NCBI GenBank assembly: GCA_019352115.1
Contig: JABBNW010000022.1
Coordinates: 1 to 32,585, forward strand
Origin: Pseudomonadota bacterium
Lineage (GTDB): Bacteria; Pseudomonadota; Alphaproteobacteria; Acetobacterales; Acetobacteraceae
Length of the DNA stretch: 32,585 bases
Direction of reading: 5' to 3'
In this document: positions 15,615 through 22,933 of the stretch, piece by piece
Position numbering within the stretch: position 1 is the stretch's first letter
Layout: each line of letters opens with the position of its first letter
Notes under the pieces: model-generated
The model's input: the letters and a program-made list of their open reading frames with translations, nothing else
Told to the model about the DNA's origin: nothing
Database searches by the model: none
Position numbers and translations under genes: made by a program

Positions 15615-15811
15615 GTGGACCCGACCGGGCTCAGCCACCAGTCGAAGGACGACCTCATTGCGCTGCTTGCGGCGCAAGAGGCGCGTCTTGCCGAGCAGGC
15701 GGCGCGGCTTGCGGCGAGTTGGAATGGCGGCTTGGCCTGAACAGCGACAGCAGCGGCAAGCCGCCCTCCAGCGATGGGCTCAAGAGGCTCACCCGGGTCG
15801 CTAGTCTGGGA
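15615..15811 (+). pseudogene. IS66-family transposase (TnpC), N-terminal fragment with frameshift
   Basis: From GTG 15615, preceded by AAGGAG, the frame reads VDPTGLSHQSKDDLIALLAA and then an Ala/Glu-rich coiled-coil segment. Between about 15713 and 15725 the reading shifts frame, after which ELEWRLGLNSDSSGKPPSSD continues the IS66 N-terminal pattern (coiled coil, then LGxNSxNSSKPPSSDG). Homology ends where the IS6 element begins at 15812. The catalytic part (about 400 residues) is missing. Decay therefore involved at least a frameshift and truncation at the IS6 insertion. The frame also stops at 15737-15739 in the original phase. Confidence 0.75.
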
Positions 15812-16259
15812 GGCTCTGGTGCAAAGCGGCATAGCCGTCCAACGTAACGGTCCGCAGGCTCGATCCCTGGCCCTTGATCGCCTTACGAAAGAACGTCTTG
15901 GCCGCCGCAACGTCGCGCCTGGGACTGAGACGTAAGTCGACGGTGTTCCCGGCACGATCCACTGCACGGTACAAATTGGCCCCGTCTCTGTGGATTTTCA
16001 CATAGGTCTCGTCCACGCGCCACGAAGCAACCGTTGGATGTTCGAAACGGTCCCAGCGGCGCTCCAACTCCGGAGCATAATGGCGCACCCAGCGCATGAT
16101 GGTGGTGTGGGCGATCGACAGTCCACGCTCGGCCATCATCTCCACCAGATCCCGAAAGCTGAGCCTGAAGCGCAGGTATCACCGTACACACAAGACGATG
16201 ATCTCGCGATCGAAGTGCCGACCCTCGAACAGCTCTTCCAAGCCCAGGAACCTGGCCAT
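15801..16259 (-). pseudogene. IS6-family transposase, nonsense codon and C-terminal deletion
   Basis: From ATG 16259 the frame reads MARFLGLEELFEGRHFDREI, then LCVR, then an in-frame TGA at 16179-16181 where the homologous fragment at 667 has W (LCVRWYLRF). After the stop the same frame continues YLRFRLSFRDLVEMM, AHTTIMRWVRHYAPEL and WRVDETYVKI, the latter holding the first catalytic Asp, and then to TVTLDGYAA, where the second Asp lies. The remaining 70 or so residues, with the catalytic Glu, are deleted, and the frame ends inside the terminal repeat and flank. A single G-to-A change would explain the stop. Confidence 0.85.
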
Positions 16260-16324
16260 CACGCCGCCCCCAAACCCACCGGATAGCCCGAAGGATAGAG
16301 AATCCAGCAATTTGCACCAGAGCC
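15812..16324 (-). mobile_element. Internally deleted IS6-family element, 513 bp with both ends
   Basis: GGCTCTGGTGCAAA at 15812-15825 is mirrored exactly by TTTGCACCAGAGCC at 16311-16324, the 14-bp terminal inverted repeats of an IS6-type element. The full element should be about 800-900 bp; here the right part of the transposase gene is missing and the end sequence follows directly on the LDGYAA region. Flanking octamers (15804-15811 and 16325-16332) do not match, so no target duplication remains. It interrupts the IS66 remnant. Confidence 0.8.
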
Positions 16325-16711
16325 ACCCTCGCCAACAACCAGCCGCAAACGACCTGCCTGCCCCGCGGTCTTCCCCGGAGGGATACTGCTGCTGAGGGGC
16401 TTCGCCGCAGCGATGGCGGCGGAACTGCTGGCGCGGCAGGCAATCGTCGGCCGCGGGTTCAAGGATTCCTGGAGTACGCCATCCGATCTCGCGGTTGTCG
16501 ACGAGCTGGTCGCACCGGACGTGCTCCTTCAGTACCCACCTGAACAGCCGGCGGCGACTGGCTTCGGCGCCCTTCTTTCGGCGCCGATCGGCGTGCCACC
16601 GTTGCCGGACGCATAGTACGGTGCTTATCGTGTGTTCCCCACCAACAAGGCGTCGGCTCATCGGGGGAATCCCTGCTGGCGATGCTGCGACCAGCTTTGA
16701 GGATCCCTACC
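16325..16711. other. Decayed DNA without a recognisable gene
   Basis: 387 bp between the IS6 end and the amidohydrolase start. A short plus-strand frame (16413-16616) contains DLAVVDELVAPDVLLQYPPE, which faintly recalls SnoaL-like/NTF2-fold proteins, but it is short, lacks the rest of the fold and has no ribosome site. The overlapping minus-strand frame has the biased composition of a shadow. No terminal repeats, RNA or terminator were seen. It may be the remains of a gene cut by the IS66/IS6 insertions. Confidence 0.4.
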
Positions 16712-17893
16712 GTGACCGAGCACCCCACACTTACGCTGATCCGAGCGCACCTGCCGGAACTGGCGGCGATTCGCCGAGACATTCATGCGCACCCTGAGAT
16801 GGGGCTTGAGGAGGTACGCACGTCCGCCCTTGTGGCGGCCAAGCTGCGCGAATGGGGCATCGAGGTAACGGAAGGGGTGGGCAAGACCGGCGTTGTTGGC
16901 ACCATCAAGGGCAGGCTGCCCGGCCAGCGCGCCATCGGCCTGCGAGCGGACATGGATGCGCTGGCGATCAACGAAGCGACCGGCGCCCCTCATGCCTCCC
17001 AAAACCCTGGCGTGATGCATGCCTGCGGGCATGACGGGCACACCACAATGCTGCTGGGCGCGGCACGGCACCTGGCGGAACATCGCGATTTCGCCGGCAC
17101 TGTGCATCTCATTTTCCAGCCAGCGGAAGAGGGGCGCGGCGGGGCACTGGCCATGCTGGCCGACGGACTGCTGGAACGGTTCCCGTGCGATGCGCTGTAT
17201 GGCATGCATAACTCGCCCGGCATGCCGATCGGGCATTTCGGCATCCGCAAGGGTGCTTCGATGGCCGGCGGCTGCATGTTCCATGTCCGCTTTACCGGCA
17301 ATGGCGGGCATGGCGGATCGACGCCGCATCTGTCGGTGGACCTGTCAATCGTGCAGGCGCATTTCGTGCTGGGGCTGCAAACCATCGTCGGGCGCAATAT
17401 CTCCGCCTTCGACCCGGCGGTCATCAGCGTGGGCTACATCGGCGGCGGAGCGCGGGACTCCGCCAACGTCATGCCCGCCGAGATGACCGTCTCCGGCACC
17501 GCGCGGCACTACAAGGACGCGACGAAGGAAATCATCGAGCGTCGTATCCGCGACCTGGCCGAAGGGCTGGCGGCAATGCACGGCGCCGAGGTGGAGGTCG
17601 CGTTCGTCTGGGTGGCGGAACCGCTGGTGAACGCCGAGGAGCAGACCGACGTGGCAGTGGCCGCTGCCTCCGCGGTGGTGGGCACAACGGCGGTGAACCC
17701 CGCCATAGCGCCCACCGGAGGCGGCGAGGATTTTGCGTATATGCTGAAGCAGAAGCAGGGCGCCTTCATCCGCATCGGAAATGGCGAGGGGTCGGCGGGT
17801 GTGCATACGCCGAAGTTCGATTTCAATGACGAAGCCATTCCCTATGGCGTCGCGTATTGGGTGGAATTGGTGAAGCAGGAGTTGATGCTCTAG
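16712..17893 (+). CDS. M20D-family amidohydrolase (hippurate hydrolase/aminoacylase-like)
   Basis: 393 residues from GTG 16712, preceded at eight bases by GAGGA; an in-frame ATG at 16682 has no such site. The metal-binding pattern of M20D amidohydrolases is complete: IHAHPEMGLEE near the N-terminus, RADMDALAI (78-86), MHACGHDGHT (102-111, Cys105 and His107), FQPAEEG (Glu139/Glu140), YGMHN (His166), and a C-terminal GGGEDFAYML. Relatives remove acyl groups from N-acyl amino acids, hippurate or indole-acetyl conjugates in the cytoplasm using Mn or Zn. No signal peptide is seen. It stands alone between an IS6/IS66 remnant and a group II intron remnant, so it has no operon partner; the substrate is open. 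Confidence 0.92.
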   Translation: MTEHPTLTLIRAHLPELAAIRRDIHAHPEMGLEEVRTSALVAAKLREWGIEVTEGVGKTGVVGTIKGRLPGQRAIGLRADMDALAINEATGAPHASQNPGVMHACGHDGHTTMLLGAARHLAEHRDFAGTVHLIFQPAEEGRGGALAMLADGLLERFPCDALYGMHNSPGMPIGHFGIRKGASMAGGCMFHVRFTGNGGHGGSTPHLSVDLSIVQAHFVLGLQTIVGRNISAFDPAVISVGYIGGGARDSANVMPAEMTVSGTARHYKDATKEIIERRIRDLAEGLAAMHGAEVEVAFVWVAEPLVNAEEQTDVAVAAASAVVGTTAVNPAIAPTGGGEDFAYMLKQKQGAFIRIGNGEGSAGVHTPKFDFNDEAIPYGVAYWVELVKQELML

Positions 17894-18042
17894 CAGCCTC
17901 ATGTGGACGCCCCTCGGAGCTGCAAGCCCTGTTTCCCCTGACTGCTGGAACGCCAAGGCTAAGTGAGGTCAGTCCCGTCCAAAGCCTTTTGGCAGGGTGA
18001 CGGCCTGGAGTTCCTCGACGTAGCCGCGCAGCTCCAACACGG

Positions 18043-18200
18043 GTGCGCCGGGAGACCGGCAGGAGGCCGCGGGTGCGAGTCCCGTACGATGAAGGAACAT
18101 CGAGCCACATCGGCCCCGAGTCATGCGTGTCGGACCGCGAGGTCCGGGGCGAAGCGTTGACAGGGGAGGCGATGGGCCAGGTATTGAGCCACGTAACGGA
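18043..18200 (+). ncRNA. Group II intron ribozyme, 5' portion (domain I)
   Basis: GTGCG start, then several short pairings, such as GTCGGACCGCGAGGTCCG at 18129-18146, where GGACC and GGTCC face each other. The order of conserved patches matches bacterial group II introns that carry LtrA-type proteins. It is interrupted near 18190-18215, where the rest of domain I to the start of domain IV should follow. Confidence 0.6.
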
Positions 18201-18211
18201 ACCAGTCCGGG

Positions 18212-18505
18212 TTGCCGACGACCAATGCGGTGGCGCTCTGGGACTTCCGTTACAATATCACCAACCTGTGGAAGCGCACGCTACGCTGGCGCGGTCAGAA
18301 AGGGGCAGTGACGTGGAAGCGGATGACCGTGTTGCAGAATCGATGGCGTCGCAAACCGCGCATCACCCATCCGTGGCCGAACGTCCGCTTCGCCGTCAAA
18401 CACCCGAGGCGGGAGCCCGGTGCGGGAACGCCGCGCGCCGGGATCTGTGGGGGGACGGGCGCTGACGCCCGTCCCAACCGCGATAATCGAACACAACAAG
18501 CTTGA
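18212..18505 (+). pseudogene. ltrA: Group II intron reverse transcriptase/maturase, C-terminal fragment
   Basis: The frame shows LWDFRYNITNLWKRTLRWRG, KGAVTWKRM and then PRITHPWPNVRFAVKHPRRE with a final AGICGG. This is the conserved C-terminus of intron-encoded LtrA-type proteins of proteobacteria (HPWP, then RF, HPR and EP, ending near AGICAG). Only about 70 residues remain of some 420-470. The upstream part of the frame has no RT motifs (no YADD). The junction with the ribozyme part suggests one internal deletion. Downstream, the frame runs through a perfect hairpin at 18452-18475. Confidence 0.75.
18452..18475. other. Perfect 10-bp hairpin with 4-base loop
   Basis: GGGACGGGCG (18452-18461), loop CTGA, then CGCCCGTCCC (18466-18475). 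It follows the intron RT fragment and is not followed by a T-run (AACCG), so it is not a typical intrinsic terminator. It could be part of the old intron 3' structure or a repeat-associated palindrome. It lies about 150 bp upstream of the next gene. Confidence 0.45.
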
Positions 18506-18622
18506 GATTGAGCCAGCGGGCAATGGAAGAAAGCAACCGCTGCGCAGCAGCATGATATGGTCCAGAGACTGCATACAGCGCGCGCTGCGCGGGGCCATGC
18601 GCACACTTGGGGGCAGATCACC

Positions 18623-19771
18623 ATGACCACACACCGCATCGGCATCGTCTTCAACGGCGCCACCGGCGAGCTTGCCGGCCGTCAACATCTGCCGGCGCTG
18701 ATGGCAATGCGCGACGAGGGCGGCCTGCCGCTCGCCGACGGATCCAGGCTGATGCCGGACGTGGTGCTGGTCGGGCGCGATTCCGCCAAGCTTGAGGCGA
18801 CAGCCGCCAGAACTCGCTTCTTACGCTGGACCACCGATCTCGACACGGCACTGGCGTCTCCGAGCGAAACGGTCTTCTTCGATGCTGCGTCCTCTGGCCT
18901 GCGCGCCTCAGTGATATTGCGGGCAATCGCGGCGGGCAAGCATGTCTACTGCGAGAAACCGATCGCCGGCAGCGTAGCCGACGCGCTTCAGTTGCAGGTG
19001 GCGGCGAATGCGGCCGGCGTCAAATCCGGCACAGTGCAGGACAAGCTATTTCTGCCCGGCTTCGAGGCGCTGCTTGGCCTTAGGCGCACCGACTTCTTCG
19101 GCCGGGTGCTGGAGCTCCGCCTGGAGATGGGGCGCTGGATCTTCGATGGCGTCGACCTGCCGGGCCAACGCCCGAGCTGGAACTATCGCAAGCGGGACGG
19201 CGGTGGGTTAATCCTCGATATGTTCCCGCACTGGCGCTACATGATCGATGCCCTGGCCGGCCCTATCAAAGCGGTGAGTGCGGTCTGCCGCACCCAGATT
19301 CCGCGTCGGCGAGACGAGCACGGCGCCGACTATGAGGTTGACGTCGAGGACAGCGTCTTCGCGCAGTTCGAGCTGGAAGGCGGTGGCATCGCCTCGGTGA
19401 ACAGCAGTTGGTGCACGCGCCCGCGGCGGGAGTTTGCGATTCAGGTGCAGATCGACGGAGCCCTCGGCTCCGCCGTCGCCGGGCCGTTCGCCTGCTGGAA
19501 GCAGACGGCAGCCGAGGCTCCCGGCGGCTCCATTTCGGCGGCGCTGCCGCAACCCGCCAGTTTCTTCGACGGTTGGACGGCAGTTCCGGTCGGCCCCGCC
19601 GCGGTCAATAGCTACCGGGCCGGATGGGAGCTGTTCCTGCGCCATGTCGCCGAAGACGCGCCATTTTCCTATTCCCTGCTGCAAGGCGCCAAGGGTGTTC
19701 AACTGGCAGAACTCGCCTATCAAAGCAGTCGCGAACGCCGGTGGGTCGATATTCCGGTCATCACAGCATAA
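18623..19771 (+). CDS. Gfo/Idh/MocA-family NAD(P)-dependent oxidoreductase
   Basis: 382 residues. The N-terminal Rossmann half starts MTTHRIGIVFNGATGELAGR; instead of a strict GxGxxG it has an NGATGE loop. The family's catalytic EKP is present as AGKHVYCEKPIAGS (Glu111-Lys112-Pro113). The C-terminal half has MGRWIFDGVDLPGQRPSWNY and GGGLILDMFPHWRYMIDAL, the latter resembling the usual GG-x-L-D-x-G-x-H region of the substrate domain. Members oxidise or reduce sugars, inositols and related polyols. ATG 18623 fits the fold; earlier in-frame codons add only non-homologous residues. It sits alone between the group II intron remnant and an IS21 remnant, so no pathway partner is visible, and it may have arrived with the mobile DNA (inference). 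Confidence 0.88.
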   Translation: MTTHRIGIVFNGATGELAGRQHLPALMAMRDEGGLPLADGSRLMPDVVLVGRDSAKLEATAARTRFLRWTTDLDTALASPSETVFFDAASSGLRASVILRAIAAGKHVYCEKPIAGSVADALQLQVAANAAGVKSGTVQDKLFLPGFEALLGLRRTDFFGRVLELRLEMGRWIFDGVDLPGQRPSWNYRKRDGGGLILDMFPHWRYMIDALAGPIKAVSAVCRTQIPRRRDEHGADYEVDVEDSVFAQFELEGGGIASVNSSWCTRPRREFAIQVQIDGALGSAVAGPFACWKQTAAEAPGGSISAALPQPASFFDGWTAVPVGPAAVNSYRAGWELFLRHVAEDAPFSYSLLQGAKGVQLAELAYQSSRERRWVDIPVITA

Positions 19772-19797
19772 CCGGCGAAGGATGACTGACCACACGA

Positions 19798-20049
19798 CGA
19801 CAGTCCCTGGCGGGCGGCCAGCTGCTGTTCCGTGTGGTCAGCCGTCTCTGCGAGCGGACCTCGGTGATTGTCACCACCAATCTGGCGTTCGGTGAATGGC
19901 CGAGCGTGCTTGACGATCCGAAAATGACCGCGGCGCTGCTGGACCGTCTGACCCATCATTGCGAAATCGTCGAGACCGGCAATGACAGCTGGCGCTTCCG
20001 GAACCGGGGCAGACCGCCGCCTTACGGCAGCCAGGATTTCATGACGTAA
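19798..20049 (+). pseudogene. istB: IS21 helper ATPase IstB, C-terminal fragment
   Basis: The frame reads [60 protein letters not shown] and [10 protein letters not shown]. This is the C-terminal third of IstB AAA+ ATPases, including the sensor-1-like TTN motif and the DRLTHH segment. The Walker A and B parts are missing. The 5' edge lies about 25 bp after the stop of the preceding oxidoreductase gene, so the break came very close to that gene without removing its end. Confidence 0.85.
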
Positions 20050-20066
20050 CGCTTCGGAGTAGCCCG

Positions 20067-20379
20067 ATGCCTCGCAAATCCATCGGCGAAAGAGCCCTGA
20101 CCGACGCAGAATGCCAGGCCCGTTACCGCGCAGCGCGCGCGACCGGTGCGCCAGTGGTTCGCACCCGACGGCTGCCCGGATCACCGCAGCCGGGCCCGGC
20201 GCTGGCGTGACGCGGTCACGGTACCCACGGAATTACAGGGCCAGTATGCCGTCTGGCTGGAGGCCTTACCGGCAAACCTACAGGACAGCGTGACCGCCGA
20301 GGTGTTGCAGGCGATCTGCGCTCTCGATCTTACCGAACTCCAAGCAGTCGTCCCGCCTCGCGGCTTCGGCCGAGATTGA
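20067..20379 (+). pseudogene. IS21-associated accessory protein, frameshifted
   Basis: From ATG 20067 the frame gives MPRKSIGERALTDAECQARY and RAARATGAPVVRTRR, then stops early after about 47 residues. A second frame picks up DHRSRARRWRDAV, then QYAVWLEALPANLQDSVTAE and LDLTELQAVVPPRGFGRD, ending at 20379. Joined, these give the roughly 100-residue protein commonly seen next to istB in alphaproteobacterial IS21 elements (from memory of the family); its function is unknown. The frame change lies near 20165-20200. The stop at the end of each frame makes it non-functional unless there is programmed frameshifting, for which no slippery signal was seen. Confidence 0.65.
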
Positions 20380-20429
20380 CGGCTCCTGGCAACCCGGCGC
20401 GTGCCGGTAGCCCACAGGCCCCCTATGGC

Positions 20430-20714
20430 CTATCGCCGCAAGCCAACGCCGGGGGGGGCAATTTCGGACGCGACATTGCGTACGTTCGTGGTGCCCGGAT
20501 CGGACTTCTTACCCTTCAGCGCAAAGGCCGGTGCGGGCATTCCCCATCGGGCCATCGTCAGCTCGCAGCCTTCAGGGTGGTTGCGGACGATCGGGGCGGC
20601 ATAGTCGGGAAATATGCCGGGAAAGGGAGGAAGGTTGCCGGTCCGGTCGTTTATGACACCTGCCAATTCCCGGATCACCTGCTGGCCTTTCGCGAGCGAA
20701 TACAGGTTGCACAC
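20430..20714 (-). pseudogene. SRAP-family (YedK/HMCES-like) peptidase, N-terminal fragment
   Basis: From GTG 20714 the protein begins (M)CNLYSLAKGQQVIRELA, with the family's essential Cys2, which cross-links to abasic sites in single-stranded DNA. DYAAPIVRN, MARWGMPAPAF and TNVRNVAS follow, as in SRAP proteins of about 200-230 residues. Homology stops after about 82 residues near 20468, where PHW and the later catalytic Glu and His region should follow; the last 12 or so codons are foreign and end at 20430. The gene was cut next to the IS21 remnant. A partial protein retaining Cys2 could be made but lacks the conserved His. Confidence 0.8.
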
Positions 20715-21023
20715 GGGACCGGCCCTCTCACCGCCACACGCTGCGCATATACGCGCCGACATCGCGGCGGACTTGCCTGGGATCGCCCCGGTCGGACGCT
20801 GCGGCCCCTACGCTTGGCCATGTCGTGCATTCGAACAATGCCAGCTGGGCGGCCGGGATGAAGCATGTCCGATCTCGGCGGGCCAACCGGACTGCATTGG
20901 TTCGTCGCAGCGGGTCCCGTCTTGCACCGCGCCATCGCCAAGGTACTGCGTACGAAGGGATCGAGATCCGGCCGGAATGGCCCAAAGTCGTAGGATGCCC
21001 CTGGACCGGGCCGTGCGCGCCGG
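20715..21023. other. Spacer without a recognisable gene
   Basis: 309 bp between the truncated SRAP start and the convergent end of the next lysR gene. Short frames exist on both strands but none shows a family motif, ribosome site or clear codon bias. No hairpin or repeat was noted. It probably holds the old upstream region of the SRAP gene plus mobile-element debris. Confidence 0.4.
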
Positions 21024-21935
21024 TTACTCCAGCGCGCTCGCATCCCGCCACGCCCCGGGCAGCGCCGCGGCCTCCCGCGCGAAGCTCGCAATCTGAGCCA
21101 GCACCGGCAAATCGTCCCGCGACATATAGGCCGCGGTGTAGCTCGCCATCGGCATCAGAGGATGTTCCGACAGCACGGCCAACTCACCCGTGCTGATGAA
21201 ACGTCCCAGCAGCTCCTCCGGCATGAGGCTGACCCCCAACCCCTTGCGCACTAATGAAACCAGCACGTTGAAGCTGTTGCAATGGCTCAGCCGGCGCGGG
21301 GTCGTGCCGGCCCGCTGAAACCACGCCTGCATGACACCGTGAATATCCGACTCCGGCGGCATCGCCAGGATCGGCAGCCCCGCCAGGTCGGCGGGCGTGA
21401 CCGAAGTGTCCGCCGGCACGAGCCGCGGCGGCGCCATCCAGCGAAGCGTGCAGTGTCCCAGCGGCGAGGCGACCGCGCCGCGAACCGTCACCGGCCCCGG
21501 CACCAGGGCGATGTCGATCTCGCGCGCGGCCAGCTTGTGCAGCAGCGGCCCGGACAGGTCGACATGCAGCTCCGGCACCAGCCGCGGATAGGCATGCGCG
21601 ATCCGCCCCAACAGCCGGTCGATCCAGGTCAGCGCGATGACCTCGCCCATGCCGATGCGCAGCGGCCCGGCAATCGCCCCGGCGCCGCCGGCCGCGATCC
21701 GCAGGGCCGCGAAGTCCGCGATCATCCGCTCGGCCACCGCGAGGCAGTCCCGGCCGGACTGGGTCAGCGCGATCCCGCGCCCTTCCCGCCGCAGCACCTG
21801 CGTCCCCAGTTCCTGCTCCAGCCCGCGCACCCGCCGGGTGATCGCCGGCTGGGTCAGGTTGAGGTGCCGCGCCGCCGCCCCGACGCCGCCCAGGCGAGCG
21901 ATCCATAACAGCGTCTCCAGGCTACGCGCATCCAT
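21024..21935 (-). CDS. LysR-family transcriptional regulator
   Basis: 303 residues from ATG 21935. The N-terminal winged helix-turn-helix is SLETLLWIARLGGVGAAARH with LNLTQPAITRRVRGLEQELG, followed by LRREGRGIALTQSG and a two-lobed effector domain (LRIGMGEVIALTWIDRLLGR, DIALVPGP, VRKGLGVSLMPEEL). The upstream in-frame codons to 22034 add 33 residues without homology and are not used. It is transcribed away from the binding-protein gene at 22046, with 110 bp between the starts, so it most likely controls the ABC transporter and M24 hydrolase operon. The effector may be the transported amino-acid-like compound (inference). Confidence 0.9.
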   Translation of the reverse strand: MDARSLETLLWIARLGGVGAAARHLNLTQPAITRRVRGLEQELGTQVLRREGRGIALTQSGRDCLAVAERMIADFAALRIAAGGAGAIAGPLRIGMGEVIALTWIDRLLGRIAHAYPRLVPELHVDLSGPLLHKLAAREIDIALVPGPVTVRGAVASPLGHCTLRWMAPPRLVPADTSVTPADLAGLPILAMPPESDIHGVMQAWFQRAGTTPRRLSHCNSFNVLVSLVRKGLGVSLMPEELLGRFISTGELAVLSEHPLMPMASYTAAYMSRDDLPVLAQIASFAREAAALPGAWRDASALE

Positions 21936-22045
21936 GCCTATCCATAATTCTTTTACATGATGCGGCGCAAGAAAGATGCATTTGTCTCCCGGCCTCTGCC
22001 GAGGGAACATGCAGCCCCCGCCGCCCCCATGCACACGAGTTCAAC
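21936..22045. promoter_or_regulatory. Divergent promoter region with possible LysR site
   Basis: This 110-bp spacer separates divergent lysR and transporter genes. It holds an AT-rich patch, ATCCATAATTCTTTTACATG (21940-21959), unlike its surroundings. The string TCCATAATYCTT in it also occurs at 3895-3906, upstream of the dehydrogenase operon. Shared use by related LysR proteins is possible but unproven. Confidence 0.35.
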
Positions 22046-22924
22046 ATGCGCCCGCTGCTGAAGCATTTTCTCCCATTTCTCTGCCTGTTGCCGCTCGCTC
22101 TTGTCACCGCATTGCCGGCCCTGGCGCAGGCGCCGCGTTGCGAGCCGGCGAAGGTCGCCACCAAATACCCGAGCCTCGCAGGCAAGACCCTGCGCATCGG
22201 CCAGGACGGCGAAAGCCCGCCCTTCAGCATGCGCGACCCGAAGAATTTCAATCATTTGATTGGCCTGGACGCCGATCTCGCCCGCGCCGTGTTCGCCTGC
22301 GCCGGCGTGAAGATCACCTTCCAGACCGGTGCATGGTCCGGTCTGCTGCCGGCGCTGATGGCCGGCCAGATCGACGCCATGTGGGACACCTTGCTCTACA
22401 CGCCCGCCCGCGCGGAGAAGGTCGATTTCGTCAGCTACATGAACTCGGCCACCGGCATATTGGTGCCAGCCGGCAATCCCAAGCACATCCATTCACTGCT
22501 GGACCTGTGCGGGCTGACGGCGGTGGCGAACCTCGGCACCACGCAGGAAGCGCAATTGCGCCAAACCTCGGTCACGTGCCGCAAGGACGGCAAACCGGCG
22601 ATCGACATCATCACTGCCACCGATATCCCGAGCGCGATGCGGCTGGTGCAGAGCGGCCGGGCCGACGCCATGAGTTCCAACAAGTTCATGGTTGCCCGCG
22701 TGGCGCAGCAGAACCCGACCATCTACGCTGACGCGTTCGATATCCGCACCGATGCGCTGATCGCGGTCGGCGTCGCCAAGGGCAACCACGACCTGGAGAA
22801 CGCCGTGCGCGACGGGCTGGAAGTGCTGCGGCAGAACGGAACAGAGCGACGGATCTTCGCCCGGTACAAGGTCGACTATGGCCTGACCGTCGCTCCGCAG
22901 ATTCTGAAGATTCTGACGAAGTAA
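22046..22924 (+). CDS. Family-3 solute-binding protein of a polar amino-acid-type ABC importer
   Basis: 292 residues. Residues 1-28 form a Sec signal (basic start, hydrophobic FLPFLCLLPLALVTALPA, cleavage near ALAQA). The mature part has the family-3 pattern: LRIGQDGESPPFSMRD, LIGLDADLARAVF, GAWSGLLPALMAGQIDAMWD, KVDFVSYM, and a C-terminal ENAVRDGLEVLRQNG. It has four cysteines outside the signal, possibly forming disulfides. The protein should bind an amino acid or derivative in the periplasm and deliver it to the permease encoded nine bases downstream. A single permease gene follows rather than the common pair. Confidence 0.9.
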   Translation: MRPLLKHFLPFLCLLPLALVTALPALAQAPRCEPAKVATKYPSLAGKTLRIGQDGESPPFSMRDPKNFNHLIGLDADLARAVFACAGVKITFQTGAWSGLLPALMAGQIDAMWDTLLYTPARAEKVDFVSYMNSATGILVPAGNPKHIHSLLDLCGLTAVANLGTTQEAQLRQTSVTCRKDGKPAIDIITATDIPSAMRLVQSGRADAMSSNKFMVARVAQQNPTIYADAFDIRTDALIAVGVAKGNHDLENAVRDGLEVLRQNGTERRIFARYKVDYGLTVAPQILKILTK

Positions 22925-22933
22925 TCGCGTCCC

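Larger units (their letters stand above)
18043..18505 (+). mobile_element. Group II intron remnant: 5' ribozyme part joined to reverse-transcriptase C-terminus
   Basis: The sequence starts GTGCG at 18043, the consensus 5' end of bacterial group II introns. It continues with structured sequence typical of domain I (GGGTGCGAGTCCCGTACGAT at 18070-18089, GAGTCATGCGTGTCGGAC at 18118-18135, GGGGCGAAGCGTTGACAGGG at 18146-18165). Shortly after, a frame encodes only the last 70 or so residues of an intron reverse transcriptase. More than 300 residues (the RT and most maturase domains) are missing, and no domain V was recognised downstream. The element therefore cannot splice or move by itself. The exact 3' end is uncertain. 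Confidence 0.7.
19798..20379 (+). mobile_element. IS21-family remnant (3' part)
   Basis: Contains the last quarter of istB followed by the small accessory gene often found behind istB in alphaproteobacterial IS21 elements. istA and the first part of istB are absent. The accessory gene is frameshifted. The right boundary is uncertain; a convergent truncated SRAP gene begins about 50 bp later, which suggests that the element inserted into or recombined with that gene. Confidence 0.7.

Noticed and set aside
15804-16332. 8-bp target-site duplication around the IS6 copy
   Set aside because: The flanking octamers do not match. The same applies to the element at 558-949.
16413-16616. A small SnoaL-like gene
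   Set aside because: Only one short segment resembles the family, there is no ribosome site, and the frame ends too early for the fold.
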